A DNA stretch of 64,000 nucleotides from Catonia carolina (lineage: Eukaryota; Arthropoda; Insecta; Hemiptera; Achilidae). The number at the start of each line of letters is the position of its first letter. Within the stretch, counting starts at the first letter, position 1. This document shows, piece after piece, positions 9,494-19,650 of this stretch. The stretch covers positions 1,241,501-1,305,500 of the forward strand of contig JAQMRL010000016.1 of assembly GCA_035578175.1 (NCBI GenBank), read 5' to 3'. Both the position numbers and the translations under genes were made by a program. Under the pieces are notes generated by a model that worked only from the letters and a program-made list of their open reading frames with translations, was not told the DNA's origin and searched no databases.

Positions 9494-9496
9494 TTA

Positions 9497-9856
9497 GACT
9501 ACGTGGTTTCTGTCCATTACCAAAGTTAAACACTAAGTTATAATCTAGCAAGTACCTCGATATGGTCCTGTCCACCGGTCTATCTTAACGCACTACACAC
9601 TTAATCTAAACCTTACCACTAAAAAGTCACACACCCGTACACACGATTGTTCTAAATACTACTCAATTTTTCACCCACTTGATCGCCCAACGCTTGTCCA
9701 CTCCCGTACTATACAACTGTCCGTTACTCACTGCACTCTCGGTAGGCCTACTACACACCTGCAAGGGTTGAGCAGCAGACCCGTTATATCATTGTTCTCT
9801 TTTTGCCTGCTATCAACCCTCACACCCACATTCCACAGAGTCCACTACCCGTCCAC
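9497..9856. other. Non-coding sequence shared by A, B and C
   Basis: Pyrimidine-rich sequence without coding potential, present in all three units (B about 32,831-33,199; C about 53,423-53,782). Short ORFs across it differ between copies and look incidental. Confidence 0.6.
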
Positions 9857-9870
9857 TCCTCACTTCGCTT

Positions 9871-10247
9871 CTTCTTCTACCTATTATGGATTAGGCGTAA
9901 CGCCTGTTCCAGCTTCATGCCATCTCTTTCTGGGTCTCCCCAGGCCTCGTCTTCCTTCCGGTTGATAGTTTACCGCCCTCACCGTAATCCTGTCTGGCGG
10001 CATTCTCTCGACGTGGTTCGTCCATCTGTCTCTGTACTTGGACACTTTTCCAATCAGCGATTCCTCTCTATCCAATTCTCTCCTTATTTCACTGCTACGA
10101 ATCTGCTCTTTCAAGGTACATCCCTTCACTGCCCTCATGAATCTCATTTCTGCAGCCTCTACCTTTCTTAACTGAGCTGTTCGTAGCACCCAAGACTCAC
10201 TGCCGTACAACACCAACGGCACCGCCATCACATCGTATAATCGCAAT
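9871..10247 (-). mobile_element. 5'-truncated RTE-like LINE fragment with 14 bp target duplication, copy A
   Basis: A 377 bp insertion flanked by TCCTCACTTCGCTT at 9,857-9,870 and 10,248-10,261. The single empty site is in unit B (33,200-33,213). The minus strand encodes the C-terminal tail of an endonuclease/RT polyprotein: VPLVLYGSESWVLRT, EMRFMRAVKGCTLKEQIR, YRDRWTNHVERMP, GRRGLGRPRKRWHE. This Trp/Arg-rich tail is well known from insect RTE/CR1-like LINEs. The 3' end lies at 9,871 with an AAG-repeat-like tail. The encoded reading frame is open, so the insertion is fairly recent. Confidence 0.92.
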
Positions 10248-10261
10248 TCCTCACTTCGCTT

Positions 10262-10542
10262 ATATCCAAAAAGTAAACCTATTTTAACTATAACTATTAC
10301 TAACCTAATATACCGTATTAATCGGTACCTTACAACCGAAATAATTTTACAAGAAATAAATTCATACAAAAGTATTAAACAGTGGTAACAGTTTAGAGGT
10401 ATACTTTTCTAAGAGCCAGTACAAGGCGTATGTTCACTACTTGGAATAAGAAGGAGGAGGCACAGTAAGTAGAGGCAATGTGTACAGTGCAAGCTTCTAT
10501 TCAAATTACATGTAATGTAGTAACTTAAATAATTACAAAAAT
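10262..10542. other. Non-coding shared by A and C
   Basis: 280 bp without coding signal. Homology to unit B stops at about 10,331 (B 33,287). Confidence 0.5.
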
Positions 10543-11455
10543 TTGGTGTGTAACACTCGCACAACTTTCTCTTGCCAATGCAAATAATTAACAATATAAT
10601 GTAACGTTGGTCATAAAACATTAGAAATAAAAAAAAACTAACCTCAAAAACATAACCTTATTTTAATCATGAGTGAATGATGGAAAATAAAAATTAAACC
10701 TCAGTTTGGCTTAAAAAAACGGAAAATCACACTTTCACGCTAAACTAGGCTCTGTAGAGAAAATTTTTTTAAATAAAAGTTGTAGATCTCTTAATTTTCT
10801 ATAAATTTTATTATATACACTTTTGTTGTAAAGTGCATACCAAGGCCGAAATCTTAAAAAAAGTCGATTTTTCACACGTTTTCGTGAGAAAAAGCAGAAA
10901 ATCGCTAATTACCGCTAAACTAAGCGTTATACAAAAAAATGCTTGAATTAAAAGTTGTAGGTTTTCAAATTCTCTACAACTTTTATTATATACATTTTTG
11001 CTCTAAAATTAATATTAAAGCCGTAATCTTAAAAAAACACTTTTTTTACGTAAAAACACCCTCACCAAGAATTTCAGCAAACATGGCGCCTACCCTATCT
11101 TGTAGAGAATAAAAAATTGAGTAAATGAGGCGATTTTTAAAAAAAATCGTAGGACCAGTTTTTGAGAAAATCGCAAAAAAGTGAAAAATTATACGAATAA
11201 ACTACTACTTCCGGTTGACCGATTTTGATGAAAATGTTCGTGTCGGGTCCGGTAGTGGTATGTAACTTAAGTTTCAAGTTCGTACGTTGTTCCGTTCATG
11301 AGATATTTTGTTCACACACACAGACCAATCGCTAAAAACATGTTTTTTGGGTTCGGGGGTCTGAAAACGTGTAGATCCGGTGAAAACTCAATTTCGAAAA
11401 ATCGACATGAAAACAATACTTTCCTTCCTATATATTCATATAGGCAAGAGAAAGT
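10543..11455 (-). mobile_element. HINE-like non-autonomous element, full copy
   Basis: A 913 bp gene-free copy. The left end is TTGGTGTG plus a decayed terminal hairpin, then ACTTTCTCTTGCC; the right end is the hairpin CCTATATATTCATATAGG followed by CAAGAGAAAGT. The interior contains two related sub-repeats of about 190 bp (AAAGTTGTAG...ATATACA...TTGCTCTAAAATTAATATTAAAG-like) and GGCGCCTACCCTATCTTGTA. The flanking A/T runs are AAAAAT on both sides. Strand is given with the terminal hairpin as the 3' end. The C counterpart is at 54,473-55,392. Confidence 0.75.
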
Positions 11456-12453
11456 AAAAATGATGTGTCTATATTGAAATTTATTTAGGAAAAATGTAGC
11501 AATAAAACTTTTTTAATTTTCAGCTTTTACCAAAACTGATAGAAGTTATTGAAAATTTTAGAAAATTACTAGAGAGTGACAAAAGGAAATGCAAATGCTG
11601 AAAGCTTAAGAAAAAATGTCTAAATTAATGTTGACACAAAAGTGAACCAACTTTCCTTTTGGGCTCAATTTATGATATACAATGTGTTAATCTTCTTGTT
11701 AAAGAATTTAAATTAATTCTCCTCAATGAGGGAATATTTTTTTTTATTTTATTCACACACATTATTATATTATTATTATTCACACACCAAGTTACAAATT
11801 TTACATTGGTTTTTGAAACAATAAAAAATAATTTAATTACTTAACCACACGCTATACATTTTCTAATTAAACAAATTTTATTACATTAAATTAACCAAAC
11901 TTACAAAAACATATTATAACACTAACTGGGAAAAAATGTGGTTAGGTACATCATTGAAAATCATGTGGAGGCACCGTAAATAAAAAGTGATTTTAATGTT
12001 ACAACATTGTTGTTAATGTATTTCAAGGCTTATGTAGATAAATAATCTTGGACTAATTTTGATTTAGTTTTTCATAAGATCACATTTTCCTTTTGAAATA
12101 AGCATTAGATTAAGGTTTTCATATGTTTTCGTTGGCCACTCAAAGTGAATGCCTGGTCAGTCTCCTATTTGCATTCCATGCTTCCAATTTCCTACTTCAA
12201 AACACTTTTCACTTGTAATGTGTTATGTATTGTATTTAAATGACAATGAAGTTGATTTATGTATTTTTTTTGTAAAATGTTTCTTAGATAAATATAATGA
12301 AAGTTATAAATTTATTGCAGTGGTTCTTACCTGTTTACTTTCCTAAGCGCAAGCTGCACCTTGAATTCTTAAAAGTAATATTCTGTAGGAATAATTCAAG
12401 TAATATTGAAGCAGTAATTAGAGTCATAAATTAATAAATGAATTGAAACCTAA
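11456..12453. other. AT-rich non-coding, shared by A and C
   Basis: About 1 kb of AT-rich sequence. Short ORFs (11,659-11,844; 12,149-12,346) have no recognisable similarity and biased hydrophobic/aromatic composition typical of AT-rich noise, although 12,149-12,346 is open in both A and C. No known repeat is recognised. Confidence 0.5.
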
Positions 12454-12463
12454 AACTTTTAAT

Positions 12464-12779
12464 TTTTTTTGTAATCTAATGTGTGTACATTCAATTCAGA
12501 ACAATAAGCAACCCCATGACCCAATGAGTTGAGGATGATGTGTATGACGTGTAAATGAGGTGTAATCTTGTATAGACTCAGGTCGACCATTCCTGAGAGA
12601 GTATGGTTAATTGAACCCCAACCATCAAAGTACACTGGTTACCACTGTCTAGCATTCAAATCCGTATAAAAGTAACTACCTTTACTAGAATTTGAACCAG
12701 GAACCTTAGTCTCCGAAAATCAGCTGTTAAATAGCTGATTTTCGCGACGACTTTACCTCTAGACCAACCCGGTGGGTAC
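12464..12779 (-). mobile_element. tRNA-derived SINE, family 1 (10 bp target duplication)
   Basis: On the minus strand it starts GTACCCACCGGGTTGGTCTA with an A-box-like GGTCTAGAGGTAAAG and a B-box-like GGTTCAAATTC, followed by a body of about 200 bp and an A-run. It is flanked by AACTTTTAAT at 12,454-12,463 and 12,780-12,789. Inside the head, AAATCAGCTGTTAAATAGCT-type sequence forms a hairpin. A diverged copy lies at 46,618-46,913 and the duplicated one at 56,404-56,720. Confidence 0.85.
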
Positions 12780-12789
12780 AACTTTTAAT

Positions 12790-13426
12790 GAGCTAAAAAA
12801 AACAGTTTTTGGGACACTACATAATTTCACAGTTCAAAGTTAAGCATTAGTATGTAAATCACTACCTAATAAAATGGGGAAATTAGCTGGAATTTTTTCT
12901 TGAAAAGTTGTGGGTTTGAAAAATAATAAAAAATTAATTTGTTTTTAACATAACACTAATACCTGACACACCTACTTTTTTAAAATTTTAATTCCTTATT
13001 TTTGGAACTGTGAAAACTAGCACGACTGTAATGTTGAAAGAACAATAATCATAAATACAAAATAAAATTGTATAAAAATATATTTGTAAATTTAAACTAA
13101 GTCTATTGGTCTATTGACACACTTTTACTATTAATAAAAACGGTAAATGAAAATGTTTTTTTTTGAGAAATTACAAGATTTTTTTAAATTGCGTCCAGAA
13201 AACTCCTGAAACTGAATAAAGATAATTTGACGATGTTGTGGGAGACATCACCTGATCGTTCGAAGATAATGACGAGGCTGGGTTTCTTCAATGAAACATT
13301 TCAGAAGGGTTGTTTGAAAAAAAATTTGGTTTCAGGATCAGAAAAACACAGAGTGGGACTAAATACCAATATATACATCAATAATCAAACATCCTATGTA
13401 GGATTTTATACAGCCGTATTATTTAA
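12790..13426. other. AT-rich non-coding; 79-codon ORF of unknown status
   Basis: No recognised element. The plus ORF at 13,227-13,466 (starting MTMLWETSPDRSKIM) is open in both A and C (57,173-57,412) with one visible replacement, but both copies are so similar that conservation is uninformative. It runs into the palindrome, arguing against a real gene. Confidence 0.4.
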
Positions 13427-13798
13427 AATTGAAATATATATATTTCTAACCACCAGAATACGGTAATATAAAACACTTACCAATGTTTATAGCGCTTTCG
13501 TGTATCTTGTACACATCTTCAGTAAATTAAAATTCATTAAAAAAATTTTTTCTACGTCAAAATTTAAAACTTGCTACTCCTACCATGGTAGACAAGGAAT
13601 CTACCTGAATAAAGGAATTATGATTCCTTATCTACCATGGTAGGAGTAGCAAGTTTTAAATTTTGACGTAGAAAAAAAAAATTTAATGAATTTTAATATT
13701 CTGAAGATGTGTACAAGATACACGAAAGCGCTATAAACATTGGTAAGTGTTTTATGTTACCGTATTCTGGTGGTTAGAAAAATATATATTTCAATATC
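13427..13798. repeat. Long near-perfect palindrome (foldback MITE-like), copy A
   Basis: Arms of about 174 bp (13,427-13,600 and 13,623-13,798) with a loop of about 22 bp. Matching landmarks include ACCACCAGAATACGGTAA, GTTTATAGCGCTTTCGTGTA, AACTTGCTACTCCTACCATG and their inverted partners. The whole structure is kept in C (57,374-57,742), and pieces of the outer arms recur at 36,408-36,520, so it is a dispersed element. Transcribed, it would fold into a long, nearly perfect hairpin. Confidence 0.92.
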
Positions 13799-13835
13799 AA
13801 TAATGATGTCAGTATGTATTACAGAATAATACATT

Positions 13836-13987
13836 GCCCGTGGTGTAGTGGTCAGCGCAACTGGCTACTATGCCGGGGTCCCGGGTTCGATTCCCGGTCA
13901 GGTCTGGCATTTTTTCACCTATCAATACCTAAGCACAAGCCCGAGGCTTATGTAGGCATCATCACTCAATAAAAATAAAAATAAAAA
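13836..13987 (+). mobile_element. tRNA-derived SINE, family 2
   Basis: The head GCCCGTGGTGTAGTGGTCAG carries an A box, and GGTTCGATTCC inside a perfect 5 bp T stem is a B box. The acceptor arms do not pair properly (GCCCGTG against a strand ending TCTGGCA), so this is not a functional tRNA gene. A tail of about 70 bp ends in (AATAAA)n, the usual SINE layout. C copy at 57,781-57,932. Confidence 0.8.
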
Positions 13988-14642
13988 ATTACCATATATT
14001 TCATAATTTATTATAAAATTAAAATCACGAAAAATGTGGCTGGGCTGGTAGGACTAACATTGACATAAACAATGGATTTTCGGCTTAAGCTGAAAGGCGC
14101 GTTGGTAGAAATAGTCATGGAATGGCAGTGGGTGCGATCTGGGGAGATTCTCCGGTGTAGTGCCTGCCGGCACCAGGGGAGATGGTTTAGGTAATTAGGT
14201 GAATATTGGATGAACGACACAGATCTAAGAGCATAACATATTTAATAAGCGATCAAGTTACATACCAGAAGATCCCATCTTCTACACGACACCTGGGTTA
14301 GTCGTAGTTGAGGATGGACCTGGGATGAGTTTGAGTTAGCTGCAGATGTTCAAAACTATCATCAATTAAATTAGGCCAAAACGCGCCTTTTATGAGTGTT
14401 ACATCAGAGTGGCCAACATACCCATACAAAAATATGTACAACTACAATTCTTTAATACTTCATTATTTAGAGCACTACACCGGATGGCTTCCATGTTTAA
14501 ATTCATTCCTTGAGAAGACTCCTGGCGAAGTGTAGGACAGGTACCATATCAACATTATACATTCAACAAATTTATATAATCTGTATAATATACACATATT
14601 TTATGTTACTTATAGATAGACGCACATTCTTAACTGCATAAA
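13988..14642. other. Non-coding, shared by A and C
   Basis: About 650 bp, moderately GC-rich at 14,030-14,350 (GGCTGGGCTGGTAGGAC, CTGCCGGCACCAGGGGAGAT). It could be part of an unrecognised element, but no termini or coding signal were found. A minus ORF at 14,011-14,220 is not preserved in C. Confidence 0.4.
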
Positions 14643-14718
14643 ATATTAACTAAATACGTAGGTTGGGAGTAACAGCTGATGATCAGCTGTTAGTCCCAAC
14701 CTTCATATTAGTTAATAT
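14643..14718. repeat. Short hairpin element
   Basis: The inverted repeat ATATTAACTAA...AGGTTGGGA.TAACAGCTGA pairs with its complement across a 3 nt loop (TGA), stem about 37 bp with a few mismatches. It is conserved at about 58,588-58,662 in C. Confidence 0.7.
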
Positions 14719-14804
14719 AGTTGCGTAACTACGCATGCGCCCAAATGTCTTTACCATTATAATCCAGATCTGAAAACATCCTACAGTCGCCCCGTTATCT
14801 TGGC

Positions 14805-14846
14805 CATGGCGTTCTCTAATTACTAGAGTAACTAGACAACGCCATG
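14805..14846. repeat. Small inverted repeat
   Basis: CATGGCGTT (14,805-14,813) and AACGCCATG (14,838-14,846) flank a 24 bp loop that itself contains the inner palindrome TCTAATTACTAGAGTAACTAGA (imperfect). Also present in C. Confidence 0.6.
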
Positions 14847-14991
14847 TCTTGGCCCATGCTACTCTGTACGTGTGTGAGTTCTTTTCATAATATTAAACAT
14901 TGTTCTCTTGCGAAAATACTCATTCCATCAGTATTTGTTGCGAGACTCTTGATTTCTTACTAGCGCACTAATAATTTTAATAGAAATTGAG

Positions 14992-15171
14992 ATGTTGCAG
15001 TGCATTTTATGTGGTACAAAAATAATGTCTACTGTAAGTGTTCGTAAACATGGGCAAACAATCCATAGCGGAGAACGAAATCTGATATTACATGAATTAA
15101 AGTGCTGTGAGGAGGAAGCTAATTTTAATAGACTTAATGTCCCTATTAATAAACCAGTTGAAAGAACTTAA
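14992..15171 (+). CDS. 59 aa ORF with a single C2H2-like motif
   Basis: Short ORF beginning MLQCILCGTKIMSTVSVRKH. It contains C-x2-C (residues 4 and 7), then x12, H20, x4, H25, matching C2H2 spacing, followed by HSGERN, like a degenerate TGEKP linker, and a Cys/Glu-rich tail ending KPVERT. It could be a micro-protein, the first exon of a larger zinc-finger gene, or a remnant of one. In unit C the same ORF is open but its ATG is ATT (58,939), so at least that copy is not translated the same way. The usual hydrophobic core residues (Phe, Leu) are poorly matched. Unrelated in sequence to the large zinc-finger genes here. Confidence 0.35.
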   Translation: MLQCILCGTKIMSTVSVRKHGQTIHSGERNLILHELKCCEEEANFNRLNVPINKPVERT

Positions 15172-15207
15172 AATATTGTAAAACAATTCAATGGATAGAG
15201 AAAAAAA

Positions 15208-15720
15208 TTGGTGCGAAACACTCACACAACTTTCTCTTGCCAATGCAAATAATTTAAACAATATAACCTAATATTAGTAATAAAACATTAGAAATAAACA
15301 AAAAACTAACCTGAATAAACATAACCTTATTTTAGTCATGAGTGAAAGACGGAAAATGAAAATCGACCTGTTTGGCTTATAAATACGGAAAATCACTCTT
15401 TCACGCTAAAGTAGGCTCTGTAGGGAAAAATGCTTTAAATAAAAGTTGTAGATCTTTTAATTTTCTATAAATTTTATTATATACACTTTTGTCGTAAAAT
15501 GCATACCAAGGCCGAAATCTTAAAAAAATCGATTTTTCACACGTTATCGTGAGAAGAAAAGCAGAAAATTGCTAATTACTGCTAAACTAAGCATTATACA
15601 AAACAATGTTAGAAATAAAAGTTGTAGGATTTTAAATTCTCTACAACTTTTATTATATACATTTTTGCGCTTAAGTTTATATTTAAACCCGTAATCATAA
15701 AAAAAACAATTTCTATATAT
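15208..15720 (-). mobile_element. HINE-like element, truncated copy
   Basis: Starts TTGGTGCGAAACACTCACAC and ACTTTCTCTTGCC, contains both internal sub-repeats (CTAAAGTAGGCTCTGTAG; CTGCTAAACTAAGCATTATA), and stops without the other terminus near 15,720, directly before a second copy. Strand as for the full copy. Confidence 0.7.
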
Positions 15721-15743
15721 AATATCATAAAAAAAGTAAAAAT

Positions 15744-16623
15744 CTGGTGTGAAACACTCACACAACTTTCTCTTGCCAGTGATAATAATTAACAATAAAC
15801 CTAACATTAGAAATAAACAAAAAACTAACCTCAATAAACATAACCTAATATTAATCATATATGAAAGACGCAAAATGAAAATCGATCTGAGTTTGCCTTA
15901 AAAATACGGAAAATCACTTTCACGCTGAACTAGGGTCTGTAGAGAAAAATGCTTTAAATAAAAGTTGTAGATCTCTTAATTTTCTATAACTTCGATTATA
16001 TACACTTTTGTCATAAAATGCATACTAGGGCCGAAATCTTAAAAAGAAATCGATTTTTCACACGTTTTCGTGAGAAAAAAACAGAAAATCGCTAATTACC
16101 GCTTAACTAAGCGTTGTACAAAGAAACGTTTGAAATAAAAGTGTTGTAGGATTTTAAATTCTCTACAAATTTTATTACATAACTTTTTGCGCTATAATAC
16201 ATATTAAAGCCGTAATCTTAAAAAAAACTCATTTTGTTACGAAAAACGGCCTACCAAAAAATTTTAGCAAACATGGCGCCTACACCCTATTATTAGGAGC
16301 ATAAAAAAATTGAGCAAACCAGGCGTTTTTTTTTAAAAAATCGTTGGACCAGTTTTTGATAAAATCGGAAAAATGTGAAAAATTACTCGAATAAACTACT
16401 ACTTCCGGTTGCCCGATTTGGATGAAAGTGTTCGTGTCGGGTCCGGTAGTGGTATGTAACTTAGGTTTCAATTTTTTATATACACACACAGACCAATAGC
16501 TAAAAACATGTTTTTTGTGTTCAGGGGTCTGAAAACGTGTAGATCATGTGAAAACTTGATTTCTAAAAATCGACATGAAAACAATACTTTCCTTCCTATA
16601 TATTCATATAGGCAAGAGAAAGT
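15744..16623 (-). mobile_element. HINE-like element, full copy
   Basis: Starts CTGGTGTGAAACACTCACAC plus ACTTTCTCTTGCC and ends with the CCTATAT...ATATAGG hairpin plus CAAGAGAAAGT, flanked on both sides by GTAAAAAT. It is 880 bp. It sits head-to-tail with the truncated copy, as rolling-circle elements often do. Confidence 0.75.
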
Positions 16624-17100
16624 AAAAATAAGAAGTGGAGTGGTGATGAACAGCTTCCTTGTTTGTGGGACGTACACTCTTCGTCTTATAAAAACAGACC
16701 TCCAAACTATCAATACCAATGTAACAAATCACTCTTCTGCAAGCGTTCACCAACTTGACACTACACAACAGCAAAATAAAATGAAACTGGCGCAACAAAA
16801 AGCGTTTAATGTGTAAACCTCTACTGGCATCAATACTAGCGCCAGCAAATCGTTGCACGTGTAAATGCGCCTTTAATGGGATCAGTTAAGGATGGATGGA
16901 GACACAAATTTGATGCCAGAGAACATCCGAGGTGAAATGGTTCACTCACAGAAAGATCTAATGGAATTAACGAGACTGATTAACAGAATGGTGACGAATG
17001 TTTTTTAGTGTTTCTAATGTTCTTATAATAATCATTGGTATCATTTTACAAAATTCAATATTTCATTTCAGACTTAAAAAGAAATCGATTAATACATGAT
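16624..17100. other. Unclassified, shared by A and C
   Basis: About 480 bp. Short frames exist on both strands (plus 16,508-16,816; minus 16,604-16,858) but overlap each other and enter the HINE, so neither is accepted. A plus reading of 23 codons starting ATGGTTCACTCACAG at about 16,936 has no recognisable similarity. Confidence 0.35.
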
Positions 17101-18087
17101 TTTTGAGGTTGTCTTTGATTCAGGAGACTCCATAGGGAATATAGGACATGTTAAGACAAAACTGATAATTTTAAAGTTTATCACAATGATAAATTCATCA
17201 CTTACCACCAAAAATTTGTTACTGCTACTGCTTACTTCAGTAGGCTAGTCATGAACTCATTGTGTCAAATATCACAAAAAATTAAAAATTCAAACAATGA
17301 TAAATTCATTAATAACTAATAATTTTTTTCTGCTACTGCTTAACTCAGTAGGCTTGTCATGAATGCCTTCGTGTCAAATAGTATACAATATTTATTTAAT
17401 TAGAATTTAAATACTTTTCAACTAAAAACTATTTAGAAAGGAATTTGTGCACACTGTAAAATATTTCATCAATCAAATATTGTTTTAGCTTTTTTTTAAA
17501 ATGACTTAAATTGTCACAACATGTGGCAATTTATTTATGTGTTTTCTACCATCATAAGTTAATTGTTGTTCAAACAATTTAGTGCTGTGATTAGCAACAT
17601 AATAATCGATTCTGTTTCTTTTGTAGTGGTTGTGAACATCTAAATTCTGTAAAAAGGTATTTTGCTTTACGTACATTCTCATTTCAAAAATGTACAGAGA
17701 AGGAACAGTGAGCAATTGCAGCTCATTAAGTAGTGATCTGCATGAGGTAAGGTGGTTGACTCTCACCATACACCTGACAGCTTTTTTCTATGTTACATCG
17801 TGGTGAATTACACCATACTAATATGGAATGCCTGATAGGAGATGAAATTAAACCATGATAAGCTGCTATTAGCAATTTTGTATCATTGTGTTTGTTTTTG
17901 AACTGTAAGTACTGACACTTTTTCCCATTAACTGTTAACATTAATTCATTCAGATATTGGACTACGGATTCTATGCTAATATGTGTATTCACTTCGAGAC
18001 AATCAACCAGTAAACTTTTGTTTATGATTGAAGTATCATCAGCAAACAGATGTAACCAATGGTTGAAGCTTTTACCTATTACCTCTG
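17101..18087 (-). pseudogene. LINE (CR1-like family 2) 3' fragment, copy A
   Basis: Minus-strand remnant of the family seen more fully at 22,854-27,636. The 3' UTR lies at about 17,101-17,450 (TCAGGAGACTCCATAGGGAA), then broken RT C-terminal pieces: NHLTSCRSLLNELQLLTVPS, YVKQNTFLQNLDVHNH, and LTVNGKKCQYLQFKNKH. Several segments present in the other copies are deleted. Inactive. Confidence 0.8.
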
Positions 18088-18097
18088 ATTGTTCTAT

Positions 18098-18556
18098 TTT
18101 CTTTCTCTTTAATTCTTTATTTACAACTGTAAAATGTTACAACAAGCAAATGTGATGATCATGATATTACTGTAAATGACATGATAGGCATGAGAGGGGT
18201 AGGACCCCCATTGGTGCCTCCCCAAGAATGAAATTTGTATATAAAATTAACCGGTCTCTACTCCAGCGTCTTTTGAGGCGTCTAGGGGGATTATCAGGTA
18301 AATGGACGGAGGAAAATGAATGCACCAGGGGGTTCTCGTGTTCGTGTGACTTGCCGTGAAAGCGTTTGTATAGGTATTCAATGGAATTTTGTACAAGTGG
18401 TGTTTTCAAATCTGTCTGTAAGGTTTTGTTGCTAACGTAAAGAGGTGCATTTGCTATAAGGCGTAATGTTTTTGACTGGAATGCTTGAATTCGTTGCAAG
18501 TTAGAGGGTTTGGCTGAACCGTAAATTTGGGACCCGTAGGTCCACATAGGTTTCAA
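18098..18556 (-). mobile_element. Jockey-type LINE 3' fragment with target duplication, copy A
   Basis: Minus-strand ORF 18,167-18,556 begins MKPMWTYGSQIYGSAKPSN and continues QAFQSKTLRLIANAPLYVSN, the C-terminal end of Jockey RT proteins. It is flanked by ATTGTTCTAT at 18,088-18,097 and 18,557-18,566. The related segment near 38,730-38,745 lacks it (AATTGTTCGTTCTATATAAT). It is a 5'-truncated insertion, in A and C only. Confidence 0.88.
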
Positions 18557-18621
18557 ATTGTTCTATATAATTAAATTTTTTGTAGTATCACTATTATAAT
18601 TATTTTAACCTATGGAAATAA

Positions 18622-19098
18622 GGTTTTTAAAAACGTATCTACACCGCATAGTTGCCCTACCTAGCGGCAGTTTTTCCATTTTCATAATGGATGCTTTTCG
18701 TTTTTAGTTGAAAAGGAAAGTAATCATGTGTTTGTAAATAAACGTGAAGCAAACAATTCTACTAAACAGTCATAGACTATTATAGAAAAGTGAATATTGG
18801 GTTAGAATAATCTGCAGTCGACCAAACTAACTGATTGGTAAATTATGTTTTTGTTTTATTTACTACCTGAAGAGTATTAAAATCTTTTCAGGTTATGTTT
18901 GAAAGTCGAAACTAATGAAAAGTTTAATAGAGGATGTGTATTCGGTTATTCTAATCAGGTGTACTGGGCACTGCAGATTTAATTAGAGACGGTTTTGTGT
19001 TCAGTTGTGAAAATTATTCGGTCAGTGTTTACAAGATTCAACTCGTTTCATTGTCCAAGGGTCATGCCCTGTAACGTGGTCCAGAAATAATGAATCTA
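18622..19098 (+). repeat. Unclassified ~530 bp repeat, copy 1
   Basis: Starts TTTTTAAAAACGTATCTACA and contains TAGCGGCAGTTTTTCCATTT, GTCGACCAAACTAACTG, AAAATCTTTTCAGGTTATG and TGGGCACTGCAGATTTAATT. A second, diverged copy follows directly at 19,157; others are at 38,800, 41,831 and in unit C. TCTTTTCAGGTTATG resembles a splice acceptor. No long frame is open. Not assigned to a known family. Confidence 0.75.
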
Positions 19099-19156
19099 CA
19101 AAATTGATTATTTTAAAAATTGGCGATCTCTTTAATAAACGGTTCTGTATTTATCG

Positions 19157-19650
19157 ACTTTAAAAACGTATCAACACCGTATAGTTGAGCTATCTAGCGA
19201 CAGTTTTTCATTTACAAAATGGACTCTTCGTTTTAATGAGGGAAAGAAGTGAACGTGTAGTTGTTAATAAACGTGAATAAAATAATTATACTAATAAACA
19301 GTAATAGGTTATTAGATAAAATTGGATAGTGGATTCAAGAAAGAATCTACAGTCGACCAAACTAACTGTTTGGTAAATTATGTTTTTGTTTTATTCTTTA
19401 GATGAAGTGTATTAAAATCTTTTCAGGTTATGTGTGAGAATCAAAACTTAGTATGAACATTGTTAAATAAAAAGTTTGTTAGAGAATGTGTATTCGCTTA
19501 TACTAATAAAGAGAACTGGGCACTGCAGATTTAATTAGAGACGGTTTATTGTTCAGTTGTGAAAATTATTCGGTCAGTGTTTACAAGATCCAAACTAGTT
19601 TCGTTTTTCCTTGGGTCATGCCCTGTAACGTGGTCCAGAAATGCTGAATC
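19157..19650 (+). repeat. Unclassified ~530 bp repeat, copy 2 (tandem)
   Basis: Tandem partner of the repeat at 18,622, with CGTATCAACACCGTATAGTT, GTCGACCAAACTAACTG and GGGCACTGCAGATTTAATTA in the same order. It ends with GGGTCATGCCCTGTAACGTG. Confidence 0.75.

Noticed and set aside
9768..10171. Plus-strand Ser/Pro-rich ORFs across the RTE fragment
   Set aside because: Antisense of the LINE RT tail, whose minus frame has recognisable family motifs.
10543..11455. Reading the ACTTTCTCTTGCC elements as ordinary TIR transposons
   Set aside because: No consistent target-site duplication, and terminal hairpins lie outside or beside the inverted motif; rolling-circle-type architecture fits better, though not proven.
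13836..13905. tRNA-like sequence with good A and B boxes
   Set aside because: Acceptor arms do not pair and a SINE body with (AATAAA)n tail follows; called a SINE, not a tRNA gene.
16508..16858. Overlapping ORFs on both strands (also 60,462-60,806)
   Set aside because: They run into the HINE terminus and overlap each other; no recognisable domain.
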